Source: Nonomuraea endophytica (GTDB lineage Bacteria > Actinomycetota > Actinomycetes > Streptosporangiales > Streptosporangiaceae). Taken from it: DNA of 64,000 bases. The DNA is taken from contig NZ_JACHIN010000007.1 in the NCBI RefSeq assembly GCF_014203235.1, forward strand, positions 222,560-286,559, written 5' to 3'. The position numbers and the translations under genes were made by a program. Each line of letters starts with the position of its first letter. Position 1 is the stretch's first letter. A model generated the notes under the pieces. It did no database searches and was not told where the DNA came from. It saw only the letters and a list, made by a program, of their open reading frames with translations. Shown piece by piece: positions 34,146 to 41,358 of the stretch.

Positions 34146-34522
34146 CAGTCTGCTTGGACCAGTGCGATGATGCGTGCCTTGATCAGCTCCACGCACGTCT
34201 CATGGTCGGGGATGTCCATCTGCGCGAGCGTGTCGGCATCGTCGACGCGCTTTCCTTGGACGACGTAGTTGCCGTTCTCTTTGACGTAGACGATTGGCGG
34301 CGCGATGTTTGTCACCTCTCCGATTATCCCGTCTTTTTCGAGATGGGCCATAAGGACGGCGGGGATCTCGATGCACGTTTCTTCGTCTGCCATGTGAAGC
34401 CGTGAAAGGATGCTGCTGTCTGTGACGATCCAGCCCTGCACGATGTAGCTGCCTTGGTCCGTTGAGTAGAGGGTGGGACTCTGCCCACCACCCGAGCTCT
34501 TGCCGAGGAACGTCAACCGCAT
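34145..34522 (-). CDS. Internally duplicated small protein heading the Scr1-like cluster
   Basis: 125 residues made of two tandem copies of one 45-residue unit: residues 17-61 and 77-121 align without gaps with 15 identities. Shared landmarks are Y-[IV]-V-Q-G at positions 26-30 and 86-90, and E-T-C-[IV]-E at 48-52 and 108-112. Each unit reads as two strands plus a helix. No family is recognised with certainty. It is the first gene of the six-gene minus-strand cluster. Confidence 0.75.
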   Translation of the reverse strand: MRLTFLGKSSGGGQSPTLYSTDQGSYIVQGWIVTDSSILSRLHMADEETCIEIPAVLMAHLEKDGIIGEVTNIAPPIVYVKENGNYVVQGKRVDDADTLAQMDIPDHETCVELIKARIIALVQAD

Positions 34523-34867
34523 GGTTCGGCCTCCAGTGCTCGTGTAGCAAGGAAGTGCACTTGCACATCGATCCTCAATCGGGGGCGCGGCAACGTCAAC
34601 CCTTGCTGGGGAGTGGGCACCTCACCGTGACGTCATCACGGGTCCGCACAATGCCGACGAATGACCGTGAACTACGACACACAGCAGGAAGCCCCAGACT
34701 CACGACGTGGACCGTGAGCTGGGGCGATATCTCTTGTCTGACCTGGTCCGGACCTCCATGCTGTCGACGAGTTGGAGTGCCACGGTGGCGGTGAACGTTT
34801 CACCCGCGCTGCCCATCCGGAAGAAGCTACGGTCTGCCGACTCTGTTCGACCTTTGACGCAGGGTCA
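34523..34867. other. Intergenic region with promoter of the Scr1-like cluster
   Basis: 345 bp without a convincing gene. It should hold the promoter of the minus-strand cluster near 34523-34600 and contains the hairpin at 34691-34725, downstream of the SDR gene. Confidence 0.6.
34691..34725 (-). terminator. Hairpin downstream of the SDR-like gene
   Basis: gccccag...cacg and cgtg...ctggggc pair as an interrupted stem spanning 34691-34725, about 140 bp after the SDR stop on the minus strand. Confidence 0.5.
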
Positions 34868-35683
34868 TCAAGTGCTCTGGAGCAGGTTCTCGGTGTAGGC
34901 GGCCAGGCGGGCCGCGTCCGCCGGGTTGAGCGTCTTCAGTGACAGGGCGACCTCTCGTCCTCTGTCGATGGCGGAGAGGGGCGCTGAGGGAGGCTGGTCG
35001 ATCCAGCCCACGATCGGCCGGACGGCGTCGGGGACGGGGCGGGCGAAGAGGCGGGCCAGGAGTTTGAGTGTGGCTCTGACCAGCGGATTCTGGTGGCTGG
35101 TGCCGCTGCGGGTGAAGCCGGGGTGGTAGAGCACGTAGCGGGCCTTGCTGCCGGCGCTGTTGGCGAAGGCGACGCCCAGCAGGTCGTTGGCGCGGCCGGC
35201 CTGGAGCTGGGCGCGGATCTGGCCGTAGCGGCGGGTGAGCTGCGGGTCTTCCCAGACGATGCCGCCCGCCGTGTTGCCCACTCCGGCCACGTTGATGATC
35301 ACGGGAGTGGGGGCGGCGTCGAGCAGCGGGATCAGGCGGTGGCTGAGCAGGTAGCGGCTCAGGTAGTACAGGGAGAAGGTGAACTCCAGCCCCTCCGCGC
35401 TCTCCCGTCGCTTCGGGCTGACCCGGTTGGCGAACAGGGCGAGCGCGTCCACGGAGTCGTGGGTGTCGTGCAGGTGCTTGACGGCGCGTTCCACCTCGGC
35501 GATCGAGGAGAGGTCGGCCTGGAGAAAGCGCAGGTCGGGGCTGGCGGCTTGGGCGAGCAGTGCCTTGCCCTTCGCCGGGTCGCTGCCTATCACGGTGACG
35601 CGGTCGCCGCGCGCGAGCCGTTCCAGCGCGGTCGCGCGGCCCATGCCGTCGGTGCCGCCACTGATGATCACGGTCTTGGGCAC
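34868..35683 (-). CDS. SDR-fold protein lacking the canonical YxxxK
   Basis: 271 residues, GTG start at 35683 with AAGGAG. The Rossmann N-terminus is intact (VIISGGTDGMGRATALERLA) and FLQADLSS and NVAG-type motifs follow. Where relatives have Y-x-x-x-K-x-A-N, this protein reads LQAGRANDLL, so the catalytic Tyr and Lys are apparently Leu and Arg. It may be a binding or regulatory protein, or use other residues. It is divergent from an HxlR-type regulator gene, a common pairing for redox enzymes. Confidence 0.82.
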   Translation of the reverse strand: MPKTVIISGGTDGMGRATALERLARGDRVTVIGSDPAKGKALLAQAASPDLRFLQADLSSIAEVERAVKHLHDTHDSVDALALFANRVSPKRRESAEGLEFTFSLYYLSRYLLSHRLIPLLDAAPTPVIINVAGVGNTAGGIVWEDPQLTRRYGQIRAQLQAGRANDLLGVAFANSAGSKARYVLYHPGFTRSGTSHQNPLVRATLKLLARLFARPVPDAVRPIVGWIDQPPSAPLSAIDRGREVALSLKTLNPADAARLAAYTENLLQST

Positions 35684-35764
35684 GGCGTTTCTCCTTCGTA
35701 GGGTGGTGTGAGGCGAGAAACCATCGTGCGGTGCGCGCGCCGTAGGCCGGAAGAAGGCAGTTTG

Positions 35765-36169
35765 ATGTCAGGTACGAACACGCGTGTCCCCTCCATCCAG
35801 GCTCACGACCTGCCTCGGCCGGTGCCCCTGGCGGAGCTTGAGGGGTGCCCGGTCGGTGACGTGTTCCGGCGCATGGGTGATCGGTGGAGCCTGTTGCTGG
35901 TGGCGGTGCTCGGGCAGCGCCCGTATCGATACAACGAGTTGCACCGCTCGATCGAGGGCATCAGCCAGCGCATGCTGACCCGCACGCTGCGCGGGCTGGA
36001 GGTGGACGGGCTGGTGCGCCGGGAGGTGTTTCCCACGGTGCCGCCCAGTGTCGAGTACAGCCTGACACCGCTGGGCAGGACGCTGCTCGAACCGGTGTCC
36101 GCCCTGGCCGACTGGGCGGTGCGCCACGAGGCGGAGATCAACGCGTCGCGATCCCGATATGAGCGTTGA
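35765..36169 (+). CDS. HxlR-family transcriptional regulator
   Basis: 134 residues from the ATG at 35765 with GAAGG upstream. Typical HxlR winged helix: CPVGDVFRRMGDRWSLLLVAVL, RYNELHRSIEGISQRMLTRTLRGLE, and a C-terminal EYSLTPLGRTLLEPVSAL. It has only one Cys, in the usual N-terminal position, consistent with redox or aldehyde sensing in some members. An 81-bp divergent promoter region with gtttctc/gagaaac arms (35687-35721) separates it from the SDR gene. Confidence 0.9.
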   Translation: MSGTNTRVPSIQAHDLPRPVPLAELEGCPVGDVFRRMGDRWSLLLVAVLGQRPYRYNELHRSIEGISQRMLTRTLRGLEVDGLVRREVFPTVPPSVEYSLTPLGRTLLEPVSALADWAVRHEAEINASRSRYER

Positions 36170-36171
36170 GC

Positions 36172-36184
36172 TGGAATCATTCCA
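36172..36184. promoter_or_regulatory. 13-bp perfect palindrome before the metalloprotease gene
   Basis: tggaatcattcca has perfect 6-bp arms. It lies just after the HxlR stop and 46 bp before the metalloprotease start; it may be an operator. Confidence 0.4.
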
Positions 36185-36229
36185 TGATGCGGGGTTTCTG
36201 ATGATCTTCGCCGGGTGATCTTCCCTGGC

Positions 36230-38656
36230 GTGAAAACGACCATGGTGCTGCTCCTGACGGCGGGGCTCCTCGCGGTGGATCCCGGCCGGAGCGGGGCGGC
36301 GCTCGCCGCGCCGGAGGCCGGCTGCGCGTTCAGCGCGCGGCACCTGACCCTGGCGCCCGGTGAAACGTTCGCACTCGACTTCAGCTTCCGCAATCCGACG
36401 GCGGGCGATCCCGAGACCACGTTCACCGCGGTGATGCTGGAGAACGATTTCTACGGCGCCCGCCACACCTTCCTCACCAGGAACGCGGGCGGCGGCACCG
36501 GGGTCAACGTGAACACGCACCTCACGACCGGCGCGGCGCCCATCGCGACCGACGACATCACGATCGAGATCACCTCGTCGCACACCGGCGCGACCATCCT
36601 GGCCACGTGCACGACGAGGCTCACCGTCAGCGGCGACACCGACCTCGACGGGATCCTCGACGAATGGGAGACCTCGGGCATCGACGGGAACGGCGACGGC
36701 GTCGCCGACCTCACGCTGACCGGCGCCAACCGCCGCCGCAAGGACATCTACCTGGAGCTCGACCACATGCGGCAGCACGACCTGCTGCCCGCGGCCGGCC
36801 AGGACGTCGTGGCCGCGTTCGCCGCCGCCCCGGTGGTCAACCCGGACGGCAGCACCGGTATCACCCTGCACATCGACCAGGACGAGGAGCTCGCCCACGA
36901 GGACGACGTGACCACGTGGACGGAGTACGACACGATCAAGGCCGCAGCGTTCGGCACGGCCGCCGAGCGGACCCGGCCGGAGGTCATCGAGGCCAAGCGC
37001 AGGGTCTACCACTACGTGCTGTTCGGGCACGAGCGCGACGGCGGCACCTCGTCGGGGCGGGCCGAGATCCACGGCAACGACGTTCTGGTGACGCTCGGCG
37101 GCGCGCCGTGGGGCGTGGACGCCACGGGCCACCACGTCGGCACCGTCCGGGAGCAGGCGGGCACGCTCATGCACGAGTTCGGCCACAACCTGGGCCTGCG
37201 CCACGGCGGCGCCGACGACACCAACTGCAAGCCGAACTACCTCAGCGTCATGGGCTACGCCTTCCAGACCACGCTGATCCCGCAGGTGGCGGGGCCGAAC
37301 CGGCTCGACTACTCCCGGCAGGCGCTGCTAGAGCTGAGGGAGACCTCGCTGCTGGAGTCCGACGGCGTCGGCGCCGGCGGGACCGACTTCACGTTCTGGA
37401 GCGCGGACGGCGGCGCCGGCGGCTGGAGCAGCGCGCAGGCCAACGGCTGGCTCGACTGGAACGAGAGCAACAGCGAGGACACCACGCGGATCCCCGTCGA
37501 CATCAACAACCTCGGCTTCAACGACTGCTTCGCCAGCCCAGGACAGACGCTGACCGGGCACGACGACTGGGCCAACCTCGACTTCAACTTCCGCGACGAC
37601 GCCGACTACGCCGACGGCGCCCATTCGCCGACGCCGCCGGAGATCACCGGTGAGGTCGCGGTGGAGATCCGGGAACGCGTCGAGCGGGCACTGGCTCCGA
37701 AGGCCGAGGCCGGGGGACCGTACACCGGAGTGGAGAACGCGGCGGTCACCTTCGCCGGCGGTGCGACGGGGACGGGCACGCTCACCTATGCCTGGGACTT
37801 CGGCGACGGCACCACGGGCACGGGCGAGCGGGCCACGCACGTCTACGGCGACGACGGCACGTTCACGGTCACGCTGACCGTCACCGACCAGGGCGGCCGC
37901 ACGGGCAGGGACACGGCCGTCGTCACCGTCGCGAACCTCGCGCCGAGCGCGGTCATCGAGGGGCCTGACACGCGCGTCGCCAGCGCCGGGGTCGCGGCGG
38001 AATGGGCCGTGCGCGGCGCCGACCCCGGCAGCGACGACCTGACCGTCACCTGGACCTGGGGCGATGGGCAGAGCACGAGCACGGCGTACCTGATCGATCC
38101 GCCGGGCGCCGACCCCGACCCCAGCCCCGACGTGCGGCCGCGCGACGTGCGCGACGTCGCCCGCCACACGTGGATCAGGCCTTGCGTGTACGGCGTGCGC
38201 GTGACGGTGGCCGACGACGACGGCGGTCAGGCGGCGGACGAGGCGACGCTGGTCGTCACCGGCGACGGCGGCGGGCCGAGGCTGCTGGCCTTCTGGGCGC
38301 TGCGCATGGGTCCCGGTGGACCGCCCGCGGGCTGCCTGCTGCGCACGGTGGAGCACATGAGCAGGGTGTTCTCCGAGGTCGTGGACGTCTCGACCAGGGA
38401 TCGGGCGTTCACCGCGCTGACTCCGAGGGGTGTCGGCCCGCGTCGTCAGCTCGACGCCCAGTTGCTGACGGCCTGGCTGAACTTCGCCGACGGCGCCCAC
38501 ACGCTGGACGAACTCGTGGACGGCGACGGCGACCAGGTCGCGGACGTCTCGTTCGGCACGGCCATGGCCAGGGCGGAGGCGGTGCGCCTGGATCCCGCGG
38601 CCACGCCCGCGGCGATCGCGTTCCAGGTGAGCCTGCTCAACGGCATCAACGTGTAG
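36230..38656 (+). CDS. Secreted metzincin-type metalloprotease with PKD domains
   Basis: 808 residues from the GTG at 36230; an ATG at 36242 is also possible. A signal peptide is followed by a beta domain. Calcium-binding D-x-D-x-D-G motifs (DTDLDGILDEWE, DGNGDGVADL) lie at about residues 140-165. The zinc site is HEFGHNLGLRHGG (about 315-327), the HExxHxxGxxH metzincin signature, with SVMGYAF as the Met-turn. Two PKD-like domains follow (about 490-580 and 585-680); the first contains AWDFGDGTTGTG. An extracellular protease that binds polymers via PKD domains is likely. Confidence 0.85.
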   Translation: MKTTMVLLLTAGLLAVDPGRSGAALAAPEAGCAFSARHLTLAPGETFALDFSFRNPTAGDPETTFTAVMLENDFYGARHTFLTRNAGGGTGVNVNTHLTTGAAPIATDDITIEITSSHTGATILATCTTRLTVSGDTDLDGILDEWETSGIDGNGDGVADLTLTGANRRRKDIYLELDHMRQHDLLPAAGQDVVAAFAAAPVVNPDGSTGITLHIDQDEELAHEDDVTTWTEYDTIKAAAFGTAAERTRPEVIEAKRRVYHYVLFGHERDGGTSSGRAEIHGNDVLVTLGGAPWGVDATGHHVGTVREQAGTLMHEFGHNLGLRHGGADDTNCKPNYLSVMGYAFQTTLIPQVAGPNRLDYSRQALLELRETSLLESDGVGAGGTDFTFWSADGGAGGWSSAQANGWLDWNESNSEDTTRIPVDINNLGFNDCFASPGQTLTGHDDWANLDFNFRDDADYADGAHSPTPPEITGEVAVEIRERVERALAPKAEAGGPYTGVENAAVTFAGGATGTGTLTYAWDFGDGTTGTGERATHVYGDDGTFTVTLTVTDQGGRTGRDTAVVTVANLAPSAVIEGPDTRVASAGVAAEWAVRGADPGSDDLTVTWTWGDGQSTSTAYLIDPPGADPDPSPDVRPRDVRDVARHTWIRPCVYGVRVTVADDDGGQAADEATLVVTGDGGGPRLLAFWALRMGPGGPPAGCLLRTVEHMSRVFSEVVDVSTRDRAFTALTPRGVGPRRQLDAQLLTAWLNFADGAHTLDELVDGDGDQVADVSFGTAMARAEAVRLDPAATPAAIAFQVSLLNGINV

Positions 38657-38661
38657 CTGTT

Positions 38662-38690
38662 GCCCCCGCCCTTCAGCGCGGGGCGGGGGC
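38662..38690 (+). terminator. Bidirectional hairpin terminator
   Basis: gcccccgccc (38662-38671) pairs perfectly with gggcgggggc (38681-38690), between the convergent metalloprotease and microprotein genes. Confidence 0.85.
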
Positions 38691-38701
38691 ATCGCGGGCG
38701 G

Positions 38702-38788
38702 CTACTCGACGCGCACGATCTGCCAGCGCGGCGGAGTGCCGGTGGACAGGATGTCTGAGCAGTCGCAGTTGCCGCAACCAGGGGTCAT
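38702..38788 (-). CDS. 28-residue Cys-rich microprotein
   Basis: A very short reading frame: ATG at 38788, TAG at 38702, with GAGGAG 6-7 nt upstream on the minus strand. The peptide has Cys5, Cys8 and Cys10 in a C-x-x-C-x-C pattern within MTPGCGNCDCSDIL and ends in RWQIVRVE. It is bounded by a terminator hairpin 11 bp downstream and follows the VOC gene by 84 bp in the same direction. The Cys triad could bind a metal or thiol, or be a modified-peptide precursor; none of this can be decided from sequence. Confidence 0.6.
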   Translation of the reverse strand: MTPGCGNCDCSDILSTGTPPRWQIVRVE

Positions 38789-38817
38789 CGCGTTCTCCTC
38801 GCCATGTCGGGGAAGGG

Positions 38818-38833
38818 ATGACGTACCCGTCAT
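38818..38833. promoter_or_regulatory. Inverted repeat upstream of the microprotein gene
   Basis: atgacg-tacc-cgtcat is a perfect 6-bp dyad, 30 bp upstream of the microprotein ATG. It is a candidate operator. Confidence 0.45.
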
Positions 38834-38872
38834 GACCGGCCCCTACGCTGACGCCCCCGCCAGACTTGCCAG

Positions 38873-39280
38873 TCATCCGGCGGTGTAGCCGCCGGCGTAC
38901 TCCTCCGCCGGCGGGATGTTGGTGATCACGTCGACCAGGACGCCGTTGGGGTCGGCGACGATGAAGTGGCGCTGGCCGAAGTCCTCGGTCCTGATCTCCA
39001 GCTCGGGCTTGAGCCCTTCGGTGAGCACGAGGCGCTCCCACTCGGCGTCCACGTCGTCCACCTCGACGTTGAGCAGGACACCCTGGGCCGGCTTACGGTA
39101 CGCGGCGGGCACCGTGGGGTGGTCGTAGTTCAGCAGGGCCAGCTCATGGGCGCCCCGGCGCAGGCTGACATACCAGTCGGCCTCGAAGGTGATCTCGAAC
39201 CCGAACAGGCGCACGTAGAAGTCACGCGACTCGGCGAGCCGGGAGCTGCCGATGACCGGGTAGAAGCTGCTGACGTTCAT
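38873..39280 (-). CDS. VOC-family (glyoxalase/dioxygenase-like) protein
   Basis: 135 residues from the ATG at 39280 (AAGGAA upstream). Vicinal-oxygen-chelate fold: SSRLAESRDFYVRLFGFEITFE and a second half ending FIVADPNGVLVDVITNIPP. Glyoxalase-like fosfomycin/bleomycin-resistance proteins and dioxygenases share this fold. It is divergent from a TetR gene, with two palindromic operators between them, so its substrate probably is, or resembles, the TetR ligand. Confidence 0.88.
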   Translation of the reverse strand: MNVSSFYPVIGSSRLAESRDFYVRLFGFEITFEADWYVSLRRGAHELALLNYDHPTVPAAYRKPAQGVLLNVEVDDVDAEWERLVLTEGLKPELEIRTEDFGQRHFIVADPNGVLVDVITNIPPAEEYAGGYTAG

Positions 39281-39295
39281 GATGAATTCCTTTCG

Positions 39296-39310
39296 CATAC
39301 CATCGGTATG
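39296..39310. promoter_or_regulatory. TetR-type operator 1
   Basis: cataccatcggtatg is a perfect palindrome with a 3-bp centre, 16 bp upstream of the VOC start. Confidence 0.8.
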
Positions 39311-39327
39311 TGAAGTAAACTAGCTCG

Positions 39328-39342
39328 CATACCGTCGGCATG
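39328..39342. promoter_or_regulatory. TetR-type operator 2
   Basis: cataccgtcggcatg differs from operator 1 at two positions and lies 32 bp away (about three helical turns), 17 bp upstream of the tetR-type start. Confidence 0.8.
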
Positions 39343-39358
39343 TCAAATGGAGGTCGAT

Positions 39359-39940
39359 GTGAGCACCCGGGCCGAGCAACGTGAGCGAACGCGCACGACG
39401 CTACTGCGCGAGAGCAGGAGGCTGTTCGCCGGCCAGGGGTACGCGGCGGTCGGGCTGGCCGAGATCGTCGCCGCCGCCGGGGTGACCAAGGGCGCCCTCT
39501 ACCACCACTTCGCCGGCAAGGCCGAGCTGTTCCGCGCCGTGCTCGACCAGGTGCAGCAGGAGGTGGCCGAGCGGGTCGTCGCGGCGGCCGACGCCGAGAA
39601 GGAGCCCTGGGACCAGTTGGTCGCCGGCTGTCAGGCTTTCCTGACGGCCAGCACCGATCCCCTTCTGCAGCGCATCATGCTGGTGGACGGGCCCGCCGTA
39701 CTCGGATGGACGCAGTGGCGGCAGCTCGACACCGACAACTCGGCGCGCCACCTGCGCGAGGCGCTCACCGGGCTGGTCGAGCTGGGCGTCATCACGCGTC
39801 AGCCGGTCGAGCCGCTGACCCACCTGCTGTCCGGCGCGATGAACGAGGCGGCGCTCTGGCTGGCCGCGGCGGGCGGGCCGCGCGACCTGGCCGACACCCA
39901 GGCCGCCCTGGCCCGGCTGCTGGACTCCCTACGCGCATAG
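39359..39940 (+). CDS. TetR-family transcriptional regulator
   Basis: 193 residues from the GTG at 39359 (GGAGG 6 nt upstream; the ATG at 39347 overlaps that site). The helix-turn-helix is LAEIVAAAGVTKGALYHHFAGKAELFRAVL (residues about 32-62, given here as a run of family-standard positions ending GALYHHF). The C-terminal ligand domain is helical. Two near-identical 15-bp palindromes in the divergent VOC/tetR region are its likely operators. The gene's stop codon is the first unit of a 16-bp tandem repeat. Confidence 0.92.
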   Translation: MSTRAEQRERTRTTLLRESRRLFAGQGYAAVGLAEIVAAAGVTKGALYHHFAGKAELFRAVLDQVQQEVAERVVAAADAEKEPWDQLVAGCQAFLTASTDPLLQRIMLVDGPAVLGWTQWRQLDTDNSARHLREALTGLVELGVITRQPVEPLTHLLSGAMNEAALWLAAAGGPRDLADTQAALARLLDSLRA

Positions 39941-40069
39941 GCCCGGCCCGGCATAGGCCCAGCCCGACACAGGCCCAGCCCGGCCCAGCCCGACACAGAC
40001 CCGGCCCGACACAGGCCCAGCCCGACACAGGCCCAGCCCGACATACGCCCGGCGCGGCATAGGCCTGCG
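39935..40069 (+). repeat. 16-bp tandem repeat seeded by the TetR stop codon
   Basis: Unit gcataggcccagcccg, later acacaggcccagcccg. About nine copies, one shortened to 10 bp. The first copy contains the TetR-gene TAG stop. Confidence 0.92.
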
Positions 40070-40070
40070 T

Positions 40071-40135
40071 GCCCAGGCGGGGTGTGCCTAGGTGGGATGT
40101 GCCTAGGTGGGATGTGCCTAGGCGGGGTGTGCCTA
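40071..40135 (-). repeat. 15-bp tandem repeat of in-frame stop codons
   Basis: On the minus strand four exact-length units taggcacaccccgcc or taggcacatcccacc follow each other, starting with the stop codon of the DUF6286-type gene. Fifteen is a multiple of three, so TAG recurs in frame every fifth codon. Unit variants are in the order C, T, T, C at the variable base. Confidence 0.93.
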
Positions 40136-40633
40136 GCGGCGGACGTGCAGGCGGACCACGGTGCCGCGGTCGTCCTCGCAGACCTCGCGGCGGATGCGGC
40201 CGACGATCTCGCGGTCCAGCTTGTTCACGATCGTGCCGACGTCGGCCGATGAGGGGCAGGCCAGGTGGACGTTGAGCCGCTCGGCGTCGCCCACCACGCG
40301 GACGGCGGCGCCGGTCAGGCCCTCGACGTCCTTCAGGCCCACGCACAACATCGCGGTGCCCGTCCCGCTGCGCGCGCCCCTGCGGCCCCAGCCCAGGCTG
40401 AGCAGGAACCACCGCAGCGAGACCAAGGCCAGCACGAGCAGGGTCAGCGCCAGCAGCCAGAGCATCCACGGCTGCGCGGCGATGGACTCGGCGGCGGCGT
40501 CGGGCAGCACCTTCGCGCGCGGTGCCAGGCCGGGCAGCAGGTTCTGGCCGCGCAGGTAGGCGTAGGCGCCGGCGATGAGCAGGATCGTGCCGACGATGGC
40601 CAGGCCGATCCGGTTGCCGGAGTACTGGCGCAT
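40133..40633 (-). CDS. Alkaline-shock-type membrane protein (AmaP-like), DUF6286 neighbourhood
   Basis: 166 residues; ATG at 40633 shares one base with the stop of the preceding gene (TGATG). Two transmembrane segments (residues about 12-30 and 58-80) precede a soluble C-terminal domain (VEGLTGAAVRVVGDAERLNVHLACP) with the beta-alpha pattern of Asp23-associated membrane anchors. Probably holds a cell-envelope stress complex at the membrane. The Asp23/Gls24 protein normally found beside such genes is absent here. Confidence 0.65.
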   Translation of the reverse strand: MRQYSGNRIGLAIVGTILLIAGAYAYLRGQNLLPGLAPRAKVLPDAAAESIAAQPWMLWLLALTLLVLALVSLRWFLLSLGWGRRGARSGTGTAMLCVGLKDVEGLTGAAVRVVGDAERLNVHLACPSSADVGTIVNKLDREIVGRIRREVCEDDRGTVVRLHVRR

Positions 40634-41247
40634 CACAGCCCCCTGGTGCGCAGCCGTACCACGACCTCGCCCGCGCAGATCGCGCCGAGGCCGGACAGCC
40701 GATCGCCCACCGCGGTGCCGACCTGCCTGAGCATCGCGCCCGAGCTCTCAGATCCCGTGGTCACGGTCACCTCGATCGCGCGTTTGCGCAGCCGGACGCG
40801 GGCGCGGGCGACGCCGTCGACGTCCTGGGCGACCGCGCGCAGCGTGCGGCGCAGCCCGGAGCGGGTGATGCCGATGACGATCAGCGGGTCGGCGGTCTCG
40901 ACCGGAACCAATCGTGAACGTCCCGGAACGATCGCCAGCGCCAGCAACCCCACACCACCGATCACCGGCACGAGCGCGGCGAAGGAGATCTCCCACCACG
41001 AGGTACGGCCGGCCACCGCGAGCACCCGGTCCAGCGGAATCCACCCCAGCGGCGTCCCCATCAGCGCCCCGACCAGCTCGGCCGCGGTCAGGCCGAGTCC
41101 GGCCGCGAGCGCCAGCGCGAGCGTCACACCGACGGGGGTGCGGGCGGGCTTGAGCGCCCGGGTGAACCTTTTGCGCGGAGTCTCCGGTTGGGCGAGGGAA
41201 GCTGCGCCCGGCAGCCGCTGCTGGAGCGTGGTCATCACATCGACCAT
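40633..41247 (-). CDS. DUF6286 membrane protein
   Basis: 204 residues. A basic N-terminal tail, two transmembrane segments (about 40-62 and 88-108), then a soluble domain containing ITRSGLRRTLRAVAQDVDGVARARVRLRKR, a DUF6286-like pattern associated with Asp23 clusters. It is coupled to the next gene by a TGATG junction. No strong ribosome binding site precedes the ATG at 41247. Confidence 0.7.
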   Translation of the reverse strand: MVDVMTTLQQRLPGAASLAQPETPRKRFTRALKPARTPVGVTLALALAAGLGLTAAELVGALMGTPLGWIPLDRVLAVAGRTSWWEISFAALVPVIGGVGLLALAIVPGRSRLVPVETADPLIVIGITRSGLRRTLRAVAQDVDGVARARVRLRKRAIEVTVTTGSESSGAMLRQVGTAVGDRLSGLGAICAGEVVVRLRTRGL

Positions 41248-41358
41248 GGGTACACGGCTCTCATAGCCGCCCGTCGCCCTCCCCGCCGCCGGTTTGCCGG
41301 ATCATTACGGGACTTCCGAGGAATGCGAATCATGCTCATGTCCGGTTACGCTGCAGCC

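Noticed and set aside
36607..37653. 348-residue frame inside the metalloprotease gene
   Set aside because: Arg/His-rich shadow in another frame of a well-supported gene.
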